Origin: Chitinophagaceae bacterium
Lineage (GTDB): Bacteria > Bacteroidota > Bacteroidia > Chitinophagales > Chitinophagaceae
Length of the DNA stretch: 9,856 bases
NCBI GenBank assembly: GCA_003456175.1
Contig: DMPB01000002.1
Location: forward strand, 1-9,856
Direction: 5' to 3'
The notes beneath the pieces are model-generated. The model had not been told where the DNA came from. It did no database searches and worked only from the letters and a program-made list of their open reading frames with translations. Positions within the stretch are counted from its first letter, which is position 1, and each line of letters opens with the position of its first letter. This document shows positions 1 through 6,287 of the stretch, piece by piece. The translations under genes and the position numbers were made by a program.

Positions 1-195
1 GATCTTGGTGATCAAAGCTTTAAAAAAACAGATCTTGGTAAAGACCTTGCCGATGAAATGGCAGATGTATTGTGGGTGCTCATTTGTTTGGCCAATCAAA
101 CAGGCGTTAACCTTACCGAAGCTTTCGAAAAAAACTTAGCGAAGAAAACACAACGCGATAGCGAACGACATCAACAAAACACAAAGCTGCATTAA
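1..195 (+). CDS. MazG-like nucleotide pyrophosphohydrolase, C-terminal part (5' end outside window)
   Basis: Frame 1 is open from the first base to a TAA at 193-195, giving 64 visible residues with no start codon in the window. The visible piece contains DLADEMADVLWVLICLANQTGV (residues 15-36 of the fragment), which matches the last helix region of the all-alpha NTP pyrophosphatase (MazG) superfamily. The acidic E-x-x-D pair in DEMAD is a typical magnesium-binding element. Family members hydrolyse nucleoside triphosphates to the monophosphate and pyrophosphate, often as house-cleaning enzymes for non-canonical dNTPs. The tail after the domain is short, basic and hydrophilic, as in the small (about 110-residue) single-domain MazG-like proteins of Bacteroidota. 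The substrate cannot be deduced. The family call is fairly sure, but the missing N-terminal half with the E-x-x-E motif prevents confirmation. Confidence -1.
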   Translation, partial: DLGDQSFKKTDLGKDLADEMADVLWVLICLANQTGVNLTEAFEKNLAKKTQRDSERHQQNTKLH

Positions 196-199
196 AAAC

Positions 200-224
200 A
201 AAGCCAGATAAAATATCTGGCTTT
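200..224. terminator. Symmetric terminator between convergent genes
   Basis: There is a perfect 11-bp inverted repeat, AAAGCCAGATA / TATCTGGCTTT, with a 3-nt loop (AAA). It lies between the stop of the MazG-like gene (193-195) and the stop of the M56 gene (230-232). Read on the minus strand the stem is followed by TTTGTTTTTAAT, a good U-tract for the M56 transcript. On the plus strand the tract is poorer (CTTTGCAATTTATAG). It probably serves both genes. Confidence -1.
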
Positions 225-229
225 GCAAT

Positions 230-1735
230 TTATAGTTTAACGCGTTTCAGTGGCTTGGGTGGTAGTAATTGTATAATAATGTTTTGCGCTGCACCGCTAT
301 CATTTAGTGCCTTGCCCTTAATAGCAATGATAGATGAAACTGGCACTGTAGCAGGCTCAATGTTATCATCTGAAGCAGTAGTTACAGCTTGCCTAAATGC
401 ACCTTGTGCTGCTATTTGTTGCAATGAATCTAGTTTGTACGCCAAGCTTGCTTTCCAGATAGCAATATCATCTTTTGATAATTGTTCTTCTTGTTCGAGC
501 ATGGCTACTTGCTGTATTTCAGCAGCAAGCTGTGCGTATGCTTGATTGAGTTGACTTTGCTGTGTTGTTGCTGTACTTTTTACCTGATGTAGGTTGTTAC
601 TATTACCTTGCGGTAAATAATCATTCGCCTCGTTTTTCAACGCTACTTGATGTATTGACGTAGCAGACGATGCAGGTGTATTGCCTTGTTGCGTATCACT
701 TTTACCCGAAAGGGCATTTTGTTGAAGCAACTGCGAAGCAGGCAGCTCATTGGTTGATTCCATCCAACGGCTAGCTACTACATCTGCTAAAGCTTGCTTG
801 CTTGCTACAATGTTATTCACTGCAACTGTGTGCTGCAACAGAAAGCTACTGGATAGTAACAACATGAACATACCGGCCATGCAAGCTTTATACTGCTTTG
901 GCCATTGATCTTTACCCAACAGTATTTTTTTAACCCGTTCTAACAATTGTGGTTTAGTTTCTGCAAAACCCATTGCCAAATGCTGCTTTTGAGCGTTTTT
1001 GCCCAACTGCAATAAAGCTTCTACATACACAAGCTTTTGGTATTGAAACTGCATAACCCATTCGTCGCAACGTTGTTCACGCTGTAAGTCGGTATACTGT
1101 TGTAAGGCCTTAAAAAATGGATTCGCATACATTAATGTGCCTATCAATTGCAATAAGGCGTTGATCCAAAAATCGTGTTTTTTAATGTGCACCAACTCGT
1201 GCAGCAAAATAGCTTCTACCTGTGCTGTAGATAGTTGGTTGATGCTTGCTAAAGGCAACACAATGATTTGCTTGAAAAAGCCAACGGTAACGGGAGATGT
1301 AACAGCATTGCTTAACCACACTTGTACAGGCTTTTTAATGCCTAAACGCGTCGTGATAGTTTGCACGAAAAGTCGGTATTGCACTGGCAATTTTTGCTTA
1401 TCAGATACACGATATAGTTGCTGTACCTGTTGCCAAGCTAACAACCACTTAGCAAATGCCAATAACCACCCAGCTGTATAGATATAGGTGGCATAAGGTA
1501 AAATAGCAACTAACCAGTCGCTTGTTGCCCAAGCTGAGAACGTTGGTGTATCGCCAGCGAAATGAAATGCTGTAACAACTATAGTTACAACAAACACGGT
1601 TATTTGCCCAAGCACGGCAGCAGTATACTTTGCCTTACTTGTATTCAAAGCATAATGTAGCAAGCCCAATAATAACCACACTATAGCAGCTATTAAAAGA
1701 CTATATACGAAACCAATAGGTATCCAATGAAGCAT
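230..1735 (-). CDS. M56 family (BlaR1/MecR1-like) membrane metallopeptidase
   Basis: This 501-residue protein has hydrophobic segments at about residues 7-30, 40-60 and 73-100, then a cytoplasmic protease domain, then a fourth hydrophobic segment at about 286-303. The zinc motif HELVH (179-183), preceded by SPVTVGFFKQIIVLP (147-161) and followed by REQRCDEW (219-226, with the likely third acidic ligand), is the M56 signature. In BlaR1/MecR1 this domain is activated by a signal on the far side of the membrane and leads to destruction of the BlaI-type repressor. The gene lies 27 nt downstream of such a repressor on the same strand, so the two form one module. The C-terminal ~200 residues, predicted outside the cytoplasm, are rich in Gln, Ser and Ala, with a probable coiled coil around 392-445. 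No penicillin-binding-protein motifs (S-x-x-K, K-T-G) in the order expected for a beta-lactam sensor are visible. The signal is therefore unknown. The family is certain; the physiological role is not. Confidence -1.
   Translation of the reverse strand: MLHWIPIGFVYSLLIAAIVWLLLGLLHYALNTSKAKYTAAVLGQITVFVVTIVVTAFHFAGDTPTFSAWATSDWLVAILPYATYIYTAGWLLAFAKWLLAWQQVQQLYRVSDKQKLPVQYRLFVQTITTRLGIKKPVQVWLSNAVTSPVTVGFFKQIIVLPLASINQLSTAQVEAILLHELVHIKKHDFWINALLQLIGTLMYANPFFKALQQYTDLQREQRCDEWVMQFQYQKLVYVEALLQLGKNAQKQHLAMGFAETKPQLLERVKKILLGKDQWPKQYKACMAGMFMLLLSSSFLLQHTVAVNNIVASKQALADVVASRWMESTNELPASQLLQQNALSGKSDTQQGNTPASSATSIHQVALKNEANDYLPQGNSNNLHQVKSTATTQQSQLNQAYAQLAAEIQQVAMLEQEEQLSKDDIAIWKASLAYKLDSLQQIAAQGAFRQAVTTASDDNIEPATVPVSSIIAIKGKALNDSGAAQNIIIQLLPPKPLKRVKL
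606..618 (-). repeat. ATTTRCC-GNAA-GG motif copy (inside M56 gene)
   Basis: The reverse complement reads ATTTACCGCAAGG, identical to the intergenic copy at 5465-5477. The flanks extend the stem to TTACC / GGTAA around a GCAA loop. It lies in the coding sequence (residues LPQG region of the M56 protein's low-complexity tail), in the sense orientation. Confidence -1.
701..714 (+). repeat. Divergent relative of the ATTTRCC-GNAA-GG motif
   Basis: TTTACCCGAAAGGG has the same TTTACC...GAAAGG layout with one inserted C, giving a CCC-GAAA-GGG hairpin. It is inside the M56 gene and antisense to it. It resembles the copy at 6656-6668 (TTTACCGAAAGGGCA), but the insertion makes membership uncertain. Confidence -1.
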
Positions 1736-1762
1736 GTAGTTAAGGTTTAGGTGCGACTACAA

Positions 1763-2146
1763 TTAGGAGTTGGATTGTTTCATTTGTTGAATCAACTGCT
1801 CAATAGCTTGCAATTCGTCGTTTGACGGCTTTTGGCTACCTAATGCCTGCATTACTAGCTGTGTTGCATTACCTTCAAAAAGTGTGTTCATCATTTTATG
1901 AAGTAATTGCTGCTGTGTAGCTTCACGGCTTATATTCGGACGATACACATGGGTTTTACTGCTATCATCTCTACTTACCAAACCCTTATCATGCATAATT
2001 TGCATGAGCTTGAGTGTTGTGGTGTAGCCACTTTCTTTATGCGTGCTAAGTACTTCATGCACTTCACGTACTGTGGCATTATTTTTTTGCCATAACACCT
2101 GCAGTATCTCTAATTCGCTTTCTGTTGGCTTGATGGGAGTACTCAT
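1763..2146 (-). CDS. BlaI/MecI/CopY-family transcriptional repressor
   Basis: This is a 127-residue winged-helix repressor, the usual size for the family. The N-terminus PTESELEILQVLW (7-19) is the conserved first helix of Penicillinase_R proteins. YTTTLKLMQIMHDKGLVSRD (41-60) is the recognition helix leading into the wing, ending in the conserved HVYRP (66-70). The C-terminal half (about 75-127) is the helical dimerisation and proteolysis region. Family members bind inverted repeats at their own promoter as dimers and are inactivated by proteolysis triggered by the partner M56 protease, which is encoded 27 nt downstream. The ATG at 2144-2146 has no obvious Shine-Dalgarno sequence, normal for Bacteroidota. 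A dyad (TTCGTAAACGAA) 13 nt upstream of the start suggests autoregulation. The regulated genes beyond the module cannot be named from sequence. Confidence -1.
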   Translation of the reverse strand: MSTPIKPTESELEILQVLWQKNNATVREVHEVLSTHKESGYTTTLKLMQIMHDKGLVSRDDSSKTHVYRPNISREATQQQLLHKMMNTLFEGNATQLVMQALGSQKPSNDELQAIEQLIQQMKQSNS

Positions 2147-2158
2147 AATACGATTTAT

Positions 2159-2197
2159 TTCGTAAACGAATATACGAGAGAATTCGTTTTTACGTAA
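2159..2197 (-). promoter_or_regulatory. Candidate autoregulatory operator/promoter of the BlaI-M56 unit
   Basis: The 72-bp gap upstream of the repressor holds clustered dyads: TTCGT-AA-ACGAA at 2159-2170, an outer pair ACGAAT / ATTCGT at 2166-2171 and 2182-2187, and the palindrome TTACGTAA at 2190-2197. On the minus strand TATATTCG (2174 down to 2167) matches seven of eight positions of the Bacteroidota -7 consensus TAnnTTTG and overlaps the first dyad, as expected for a repressor site. No good TTTG -33 box is found 19-21 nt upstream, so the promoter itself is tentative. Confidence -1.
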
Positions 2198-2218
2198 GTG
2201 AATTTTATAAACGGTTTG

Positions 2219-3091
2219 TTAAGATGAGGAATTTCTCATTTCAGCAGTGGTTTTAGTACTACCATCGTGGCTCCATCCTGGCGGTTGTATGATGTAGTTC
2301 AACCAATTTTTGGCACTATTTGTTTTTTTGATATCGTTCGCCATTCTAATCCACTCGTGAAAAGCTACTTTAACGGGGTTATACGTAGCAACATTTTTAG
2401 TTAAGCCGTAAGTTGGCCTTTTATATTCTTGCGTAAATGTTCCAAACAACCTATCCCAGATAATTAAGGTGCCACCATGATTTCGATCGAGATATTCTAT
2501 ATCACTACCATGATGTACACGGTGATGCGATGGTGTGTTAAATACTAATTCAAACCATTTTGGAAAACGATTAACAGTTTCAGTATGTATCCAAAACTGA
2601 TATAGCAAACTAATACTTTGCATCAACATCACCATTGCTGGATGGAAACCAACGAGTGGCATCCACGTCCAGAATATAAAAGATCCTGTAATGTTGCCAG
2701 TCCATGTTTGCCGTAAGGCAGCGGCTAAATTATAATACTCAGAAGAATGATGTACCGCATGTGAAGCCCAAAACCAACGTACGCTATGGCTAACCCTATG
2801 AAACCAGTAGTAACTAAAATCGTCGGCAAAGAAACATAGGATCCAAGCCCACCAGAGCGTATAATCGATCGTAAATAGTCGATGCTCATAAAGCCAAGTA
2901 AAAACAAGTAATATCAATGCTTTTGCAAAAAATCCAGTAACTAAATTACCTAACCCTAAAGCAATGCTTGTGGCGGCATCTTTAACCTGATAAAGCTCTT
3001 TTTGTATTTTGATAGCGTACAACACCTCAACAACAATCAATAGTACAAAAGCAGGTACAGCGTGTAGTAACAAGTTAGGGAATTGTGGCAT
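2219..3091 (-). CDS. Sterol desaturase / fatty acid hydroxylase family membrane protein
   Basis: This 290-residue integral membrane protein has hydrophobic segments at about 8-27, 44-68, 77-92 and 130-168. It carries the histidine-box signature of the di-iron fatty acid hydroxylase superfamily (PF04116): HRVSH (98-102), HAVHH (111-115), and TPSHHRVHHG (187-196) followed by DRNHGG (202-207) and IIWDRLFGTF (210-219). That last block resembles the bacterial relatives of alkylglycerol monooxygenase. All expected histidines appear present, so the protein should be an active oxygen- and iron-dependent hydroxylase or desaturase of a membrane lipid. The substrate (ether lipid, sterol-like lipid, carotenoid or sphingolipid) cannot be told from sequence. 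The ATG is at 3089-3091. The stop is 72 nt upstream of the repressor gene on the same strand with no clear terminator between, so read-through is possible. TAACTTTA on the minus strand (3121-3114) is a weak candidate -7 box. Confidence -1.
   Translation of the reverse strand: MPQFPNLLLHAVPAFVLLIVVEVLYAIKIQKELYQVKDAATSIALGLGNLVTGFFAKALILLVFTWLYEHRLFTIDYTLWWAWILCFFADDFSYYWFHRVSHSVRWFWASHAVHHSSEYYNLAAALRQTWTGNITGSFIFWTWMPLVGFHPAMVMLMQSISLLYQFWIHTETVNRFPKWFELVFNTPSHHRVHHGSDIEYLDRNHGGTLIIWDRLFGTFTQEYKRPTYGLTKNVATYNPVKVAFHEWIRMANDIKKTNSAKNWLNYIIQPPGWSHDGSTKTTAEMRNSSS
2706..2718 (+). repeat. ATTTRCC-GNAA-GG motif copy (inside hydroxylase gene)
   Basis: GTTTGCCGTAAGG differs from the consensus only at the first base. 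The flanking A gives a TGCC-GTAA-GGCA hairpin, the same G/C stem variant as at 6234-6246. It is antisense to the coding strand, within the ALRQTW region of the protein. Confidence -1.
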
Positions 3092-3130
3092 ACTTAGTGC
3101 AATTCGTTGTCGTTAAAGTTAGCAATTTGC

Positions 3131-3143
3131 ATTTACCGTAAGG
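3131..3143 (+). repeat. ATTTRCC-GNAA-GG motif copy (intergenic)
   Basis: CATTTACCGTAAGG, counting the preceding C, is the 14-base intergenic form. It lies upstream of the sterol desaturase-family gene and downstream of the proS unit's terminator. The stem is only two C-G pairs here. Confidence -1.
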
Positions 3144-3156
3144 CTGTTATGTACAC

Positions 3157-3188
3157 AAAAAAAGAGCCTCAAAGGAGACTCTTTTTTT
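3157..3188 (-). terminator. Intrinsic terminator of the proS-DUF2752-CCC unit
   Basis: AAAAAAAGAGCCTC (3157-3170) pairs with GAGACTCTTTTTTT (3175-3188), with one mismatch and a 4-nt loop. Both sides carry A/T runs, so it could act in either direction. It lies 20 bp past the stop of the last gene of the minus-strand unit. Confidence -1.
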
Positions 3189-3208
3189 AGATATGCGAAA
3201 CAACGCAA

Positions 3209-3550
3209 TTAATTGTTCATGAATATTTCAGGATTTTTAATTGCTTCTAAGCCTACGAAAGCAATTATAGCGATTACAATTATTAAATAAATAACTGAAA
3301 GTACCAATCCGATGATGCTACATATACGACCTGTTTTTACATTCCGATATGAACTTTCGGTGTAAAGCTCAGGACTTGCTTGATACAGCTTCAAATCTTT
3401 ATTGGCAAGAATTAAGCCAATTATCCCTAGTATAGTACCAACAATACCGTAGCAAAAACAACCAAGGATAGATAAAATGCCTAATACAAGAGATGCTGTT
3501 CCATTGGGTAGTGCCCTTTGATCTTGATGAATTACATTTTGTTGTTCCAT
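3209..3550 (-). CDS. CCC-motif-type small membrane protein
   Basis: This 113-residue protein has two hydrophobic regions (about 20-49 and 77-100) separated by a polar loop. The pattern LPNGTASLVLGILSILGCFCYGIVGTILGIIGLILANKDLKLY (14-56), then YRNVKTGRICSIIGLVLS (68-85), matches the small Bacteroidota family named for a CCC motif; here the motif reads C31-F-C33. Function is unknown. I place the start at the ATG at 3548-3550. The frame is open to a TTG at 3557-3559, but that would overlap the preceding stop, while the ATG lies one base after it and gives the family-typical MEQQ N-terminus. The gene is last in a unit behind a DUF2752 gene and proS, followed by a terminator. The close coupling to DUF2752 suggests the two act together in the membrane. 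Confidence -1.
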   Translation of the reverse strand: MEQQNVIHQDQRALPNGTASLVLGILSILGCFCYGIVGTILGIIGLILANKDLKLYQASPELYTESSYRNVKTGRICSIIGLVLSVIYLIIVIAIIAFVGLEAIKNPEIFMNN

Positions 3551-3551
3551 G

Positions 3552-3869
3552 TTAAACAATTAGGTTTTGGTGTAATTTAATGATATAATTTACAATAATA
3601 ATAATTCCAGAAGTAAGTTGTAACCCAACAATGATTTTAGCTTTGATTGCAGTTGGTTGTAATAAATAACTAACTAGAACAATTCCTAAACCTATCAACG
3701 GCAACAACGCAGGATACAAAGTTAAACTGTCTAATATCCTACCCTCAGTTAAAGCAATAAAACTTCGCTGCATACCACAACCCGGACAAATAATACCCAA
3801 CCATTTAACGGAAGGGCATGTTAACATATGCTCTGCCAGCCAGTCGCTTATTGCATGCAAAAAAATCAT
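3552..3869 (-). CDS. DUF2752 family membrane protein
   Basis: This 105-residue protein carries the family hallmark CPGCGMQRS (28-36), a compact C-x-x-C pair that could bind metal or be redox active, followed by a short amphipathic stretch and two membrane helices (about 53-70 and 77-97). The N-terminal 27 residues end just before the motif, as usual for the family. The biochemical function is not known. The ATG at 3867-3869 lies 9 nt after the proS stop, and the stop lies one base before the ATG of the CCC-motif gene, so translation of the two small proteins is probably coupled. The family call is secure; the role is open. Confidence -1.
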   Translation of the reverse strand: MIFLHAISDWLAEHMLTCPSVKWLGIICPGCGMQRSFIALTEGRILDSLTLYPALLPLIGLGIVLVSYLLQPTAIKAKIIVGLQLTSGIIIIVNYIIKLHQNLIV

Positions 3870-3878
3870 TGCTTATCA

Positions 3879-5357
3879 CTAATATGCTTTCGCAAATAAA
3901 ACACGTTGTATACTAGGGTTACCCGTTAAAATACAAGTTCCTGTTTCTTGCTTATTATCGAGTGGAATACAACGAATGGTTGCTTTTGTTAACTCCTTAA
4001 TTTTAGCCTCCGTAGCTGCGGTACCATCCCAATGCGCTGCAATGAAACCTGTTTTTGTTTCTAGCGTTGCTACAAAATCATCCCAAGTATCTACCGGTGT
4101 AATATGTGCATCTCTATATGCCTTTGCACGATTGAATAGGTTTTGTTGAATCGTTTCTAACAGCGATTCTATGCTATCGGCAAGCGTTTCTAATGGCATA
4201 CTTTGCTTTTCTTTAGTATCTCTACGGGCTACTTCGGCTACACCATTTTCAAGATCTCTTGCACCTAATGCAACACGTACTGGTACACCTTTCATTTCAT
4301 ACTCAGCAAATTTCCAACCCGGACGCTGATTATCACTATCATCGTACTTAACACTAATGCCTTTTGCTTTTAGTGCAGTTACAATAGTAGCTACACGTGC
4401 ATCTATGGCTGCTTTTTGTTCTTCGCCTTTATAAATTGGTACAATAACCACTTGCAATGGAGCAATACGTGGCGGAAGTACCAAACCATCATCATCGCTA
4501 TGCGTCATTACTAAGCCACCAATAAGGCGTGTGCTAACACCCCAACTCGTTGCCCAAACATAATCGAGCTTATTATCTTTATCCGCAAATTTTACGTCAA
4601 AAGCTTTGGCAAAATTCTGACCTAAGAAATGGCTTGTACCCGCTTGTAAAGCTTTTCCATCTTGCATGAGTGCTTCAATACAATACGTATCTTCTGCACC
4701 AGCAAAGCGTTCACTTTCTGTTTTTACACCTTTAATAACGGGCATTGCCATATACTCTTCCGCAAATTGAGCATATACCTCTAACATTTGTTTCGTTTCA
4801 ATGATAGCTTCTTCTTTAGAAGCATGTGCCGTATGCCCTTCCTGCCATAAAAATTCTGCCGTACGTAAGAACAAACGTGTACGCATTTCCCAACGTACTA
4901 CGTTCGCCCATTGATTCACTAAAATGGGTAAATCTCTGTAGCTCTGAATCCAACCTTTATAAGTGTTCCAAATAATTGCCTCACTTGTAGGACGAACCAC
5001 TAGTTCTTCCTCTAACTTAGCTTCAGGATCTACAATCAGCTTACCCTTATTATTAGGATCGTTTTTTAACCTGTAATGCGTTACCACCGCACATTCTTTC
5101 GCAAAGCCTTCTGCGTTTTTTTCCTCTGCTTCAAATAAGCTTTTCGGAACAAACAAAGGAAAGTAAGCATTCACGTGACCTGTGTCTTTAAACATTTTAT
5201 CGAGCACATCACGCATTTTTTCCCAAAGGCCAAAACCATAAGGCTTAATTACCATACAACCACGTACCGCACTATAATCTGCAAGGCCACCTTTTAATAC
5301 CAAGTCGTTATACCACTGGCTATAATCATCATTTCTGCTGGTTATTACTTTACTCAT
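3879..5357 (-). CDS. proS: Prolyl-tRNA synthetase, archaeal/eukaryotic type
   Basis: This is a 492-residue class II aminoacyl-tRNA synthetase that charges tRNA-Pro with proline. The first catalytic block is around 40-71. [10 protein letters not shown] (121-130) is the proline/ATP-site TSE element. The motif 2 region, [20 protein letters not shown] (159-178), and the motif 3 region, [20 protein letters not shown] (273-292), are intact. The anticodon-binding domain begins near LQVVIVPIY (301-309). There is no editing insertion between motifs 2 and 3, and there is a C-terminal extra domain ending in FAKAY, both marking the archaeal/eukaryotic-type (short) enzyme. In that last domain the usual zinc-binding cysteines appear mostly replaced: WDGTAATE (443-450) where many relatives have a cysteine pair, and only C475 remains in GTCILTG. 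The ATG is at 5355-5357. The gene heads a unit with two small membrane-protein genes downstream. Confidence -1.
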   Translation of the reverse strand: MSKVITSRNDDYSQWYNDLVLKGGLADYSAVRGCMVIKPYGFGLWEKMRDVLDKMFKDTGHVNAYFPLFVPKSLFEAEEKNAEGFAKECAVVTHYRLKNDPNNKGKLIVDPEAKLEEELVVRPTSEAIIWNTYKGWIQSYRDLPILVNQWANVVRWEMRTRLFLRTAEFLWQEGHTAHASKEEAIIETKQMLEVYAQFAEEYMAMPVIKGVKTESERFAGAEDTYCIEALMQDGKALQAGTSHFLGQNFAKAFDVKFADKDNKLDYVWATSWGVSTRLIGGLVMTHSDDDGLVLPPRIAPLQVVIVPIYKGEEQKAAIDARVATIVTALKAKGISVKYDDSDNQRPGWKFAEYEMKGVPVRVALGARDLENGVAEVARRDTKEKQSMPLETLADSIESLLETIQQNLFNRAKAYRDAHITPVDTWDDFVATLETKTGFIAAHWDGTAATEAKIKELTKATIRCIPLDNKQETGTCILTGNPSIQRVLFAKAY

Positions 5358-5530
5358 ACATGAACGTAAGCGAGCGTATTAACAAGTGTTAGTTTTTTTA
5401 CAATCTTGTTAACACAATCTTTTTCCGATTAACAATTTTTTTCAATTATTTACTGCAACTTTAACCTTGCGGTAAATGCTTCGCAAATGTAAGCGGCTTT
5501 ATTGCTTTTTTAACTGAAAAACCTAACGTT
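5358..5530. promoter_or_regulatory. Divergent intergenic region between proS and the lipoprotein gene
   Basis: This 173-bp gap must carry promoters for both directions. It is AT-rich, with T-tracts around 5393-5399 and 5435-5440. TTAACA occurs at 5379, 5409 and 5429 (30 and 20 bp apart), and TGTTAACA at 5407-5414 is palindromic. I could not find a convincing TTTG / TAnnTTTG pair on either strand. TAACCTTG at 5462-5469 matches seven of eight positions of the -7 consensus for the plus-strand gene but has no good upstream box. Confidence -1.
5465..5477 (-). repeat. ATTTRCC-GNAA-GG motif copy (intergenic, upstream of lipoprotein gene)
   Basis: The reverse complement reads CATTTACCGCAAGG, counting the flanking base, and matches the copy at 606-618 over 13 bases. 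It ends 53 bp before the lipoprotein start. The stem is ACC / GGT around GCAA. Confidence -1.
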
Positions 5531-6223
5531 ATGAAACCATTGTTACACATTGTACTTGCTGGCACGTTAGTATTAACGCTTGCCAGTTGTTCAACCGCTT
5601 ACAAAAGCACACAAACACCCGACGATTTGTATTACAGTCCGGCTAGCGAAGGTGCCGCTTACACTGAAACTAGTAATAACAATCGTAACTCCTATGTGGG
5701 TAACAACGACGAAAACAGGTACTTACGCATGAAAGTGCGTAGCCGTGCTCGTTGGTCGTGCATTGATGATTTCGATTATTGGTACGATAGCCGTTTCGAT
5801 TTTAGTGCGGCGGCTACCAACCGCTTCGATATCTGGACACGCCAAGGTTGGTGTGGCTGTAACAATTGGTACATTAACCCTTATGTATACTATAATGGCT
5901 GGGGCTTTAATAATCCATTTATTACGGTTGCTACCTTCAGAAACCCTCGTTTAGGTACTACTACAGCAAGCAATATTAGAGCATTCACCAACCAAACATT
6001 TAATAACACCAACTACAACTTTAAAACGCAGCCTGCTGGCTTCGGCACATTAGTTCGCCGTGTAGTTACACCATCAAATAGCTACGGACAGTCTAGCAGC
6101 TTCGACCGACCAGTTCGTTCATTCAGTTCTGGCACTACTACAAGTAGCAGTGCAGGTGGTCGCAGCGGTGGCTTCAGCAGCAGTGGTAGCAGTGCTGGTA
6201 GTGCCAGAGGAGGCCGTAACTAA
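5531..6223 (+). CDS. Lipoprotein with Ser/Gly-rich tail, function unknown
   Basis: This 230-residue protein has a lipoprotein signal: a short Lys-containing start, a hydrophobic core, and the lipobox LASC with Cys20, followed by Ser. The mature protein should be anchored to a membrane in the envelope. Next comes TPDDLYYSP (29-37), a block I associate with uncharacterised Bacteroidota lipoproteins. An aromatic, acidic segment then follows (about 61-135: RYLRMKVRSRARW, DDFDYWYDSRFDF, WCGCNNWYINPYVYYNGWGF) with three cysteines (77, 108, 110). From about 185 to the end it is low-complexity Ser/Gly/Arg. There is no catalytic motif I recognise. It is the first gene of a co-directional pair with an outer membrane barrel 64 nt downstream, so an envelope role is likely. 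The ATG at 5531 fits the signal peptide. The reading frame is secure; no function is assigned. Confidence -1.
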   Translation: MKPLLHIVLAGTLVLTLASCSTAYKSTQTPDDLYYSPASEGAAYTETSNNNRNSYVGNNDENRYLRMKVRSRARWSCIDDFDYWYDSRFDFSAAATNRFDIWTRQGWCGCNNWYINPYVYYNGWGFNNPFITVATFRNPRLGTTTASNIRAFTNQTFNNTNYNFKTQPAGFGTLVRRVVTPSNSYGQSSSFDRPVRSFSSGTTTSSSAGGRSGGFSSSGSSAGSARGGRN

Positions 6224-6233
6224 GCAGTTCCTC

Positions 6234-6246
6234 ATTTGCCGTAAGG
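6234..6246 (+). repeat. ATTTRCC-GNAA-GG motif copy (intergenic)
   Basis: CATTTGCCGTAAGG, counting the preceding C, is the 14-base intergenic form with R = G. The flanks make a TGCC-GTAA-GGCA hairpin, followed by ATTACTCTTTTTTC. It lies between the lipoprotein and barrel genes and could act as a weak terminator or attenuator there. Confidence -1.
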
Positions 6247-6287
6247 CATTACTCTTTTTTCATAGCCTATTTTAACATAACCATCGT

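Noticed and set aside
1..39. GATCTTGGT repeated at 1-9 and 31-39
   Set aside because: Both copies are in frame and encode DLG within the MazG-like protein. Two short in-gene copies are explained by coding sequence and do not recur elsewhere.
255..545. Open plus-strand frames opposite the M56, repressor and clpC genes (for example 255-545, 1137-1481, 8164-8490)
   Set aside because: They lie wholly antisense to genes with clear family signatures, show no recognisable domains, and have compositions expected of shadow frames.
1736..1760. GTAGT...ACTAC inverted repeat between the repressor and M56 genes
   Set aside because: The arms are only 5 bp with a 15-nt spacer, which is weak and likely to be chance. 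There is no U-tract, so it is not a terminator.
230..2146. BlaI/M56 pair as a beta-lactam resistance module
   Set aside because: No beta-lactamase or PBP gene is in the window and the M56 protein has no penicillin-binding sensor domain. The pair is common in Bacteroidota in other roles.
6180..6223. Short tandem repeats (AGCAGTGGT-like) at the end of the lipoprotein gene
   Set aside because: These reflect the Ser/Gly-rich protein tail with repeated codons. There is no clean repeat unit of the kind expected for a phase-variation tract.
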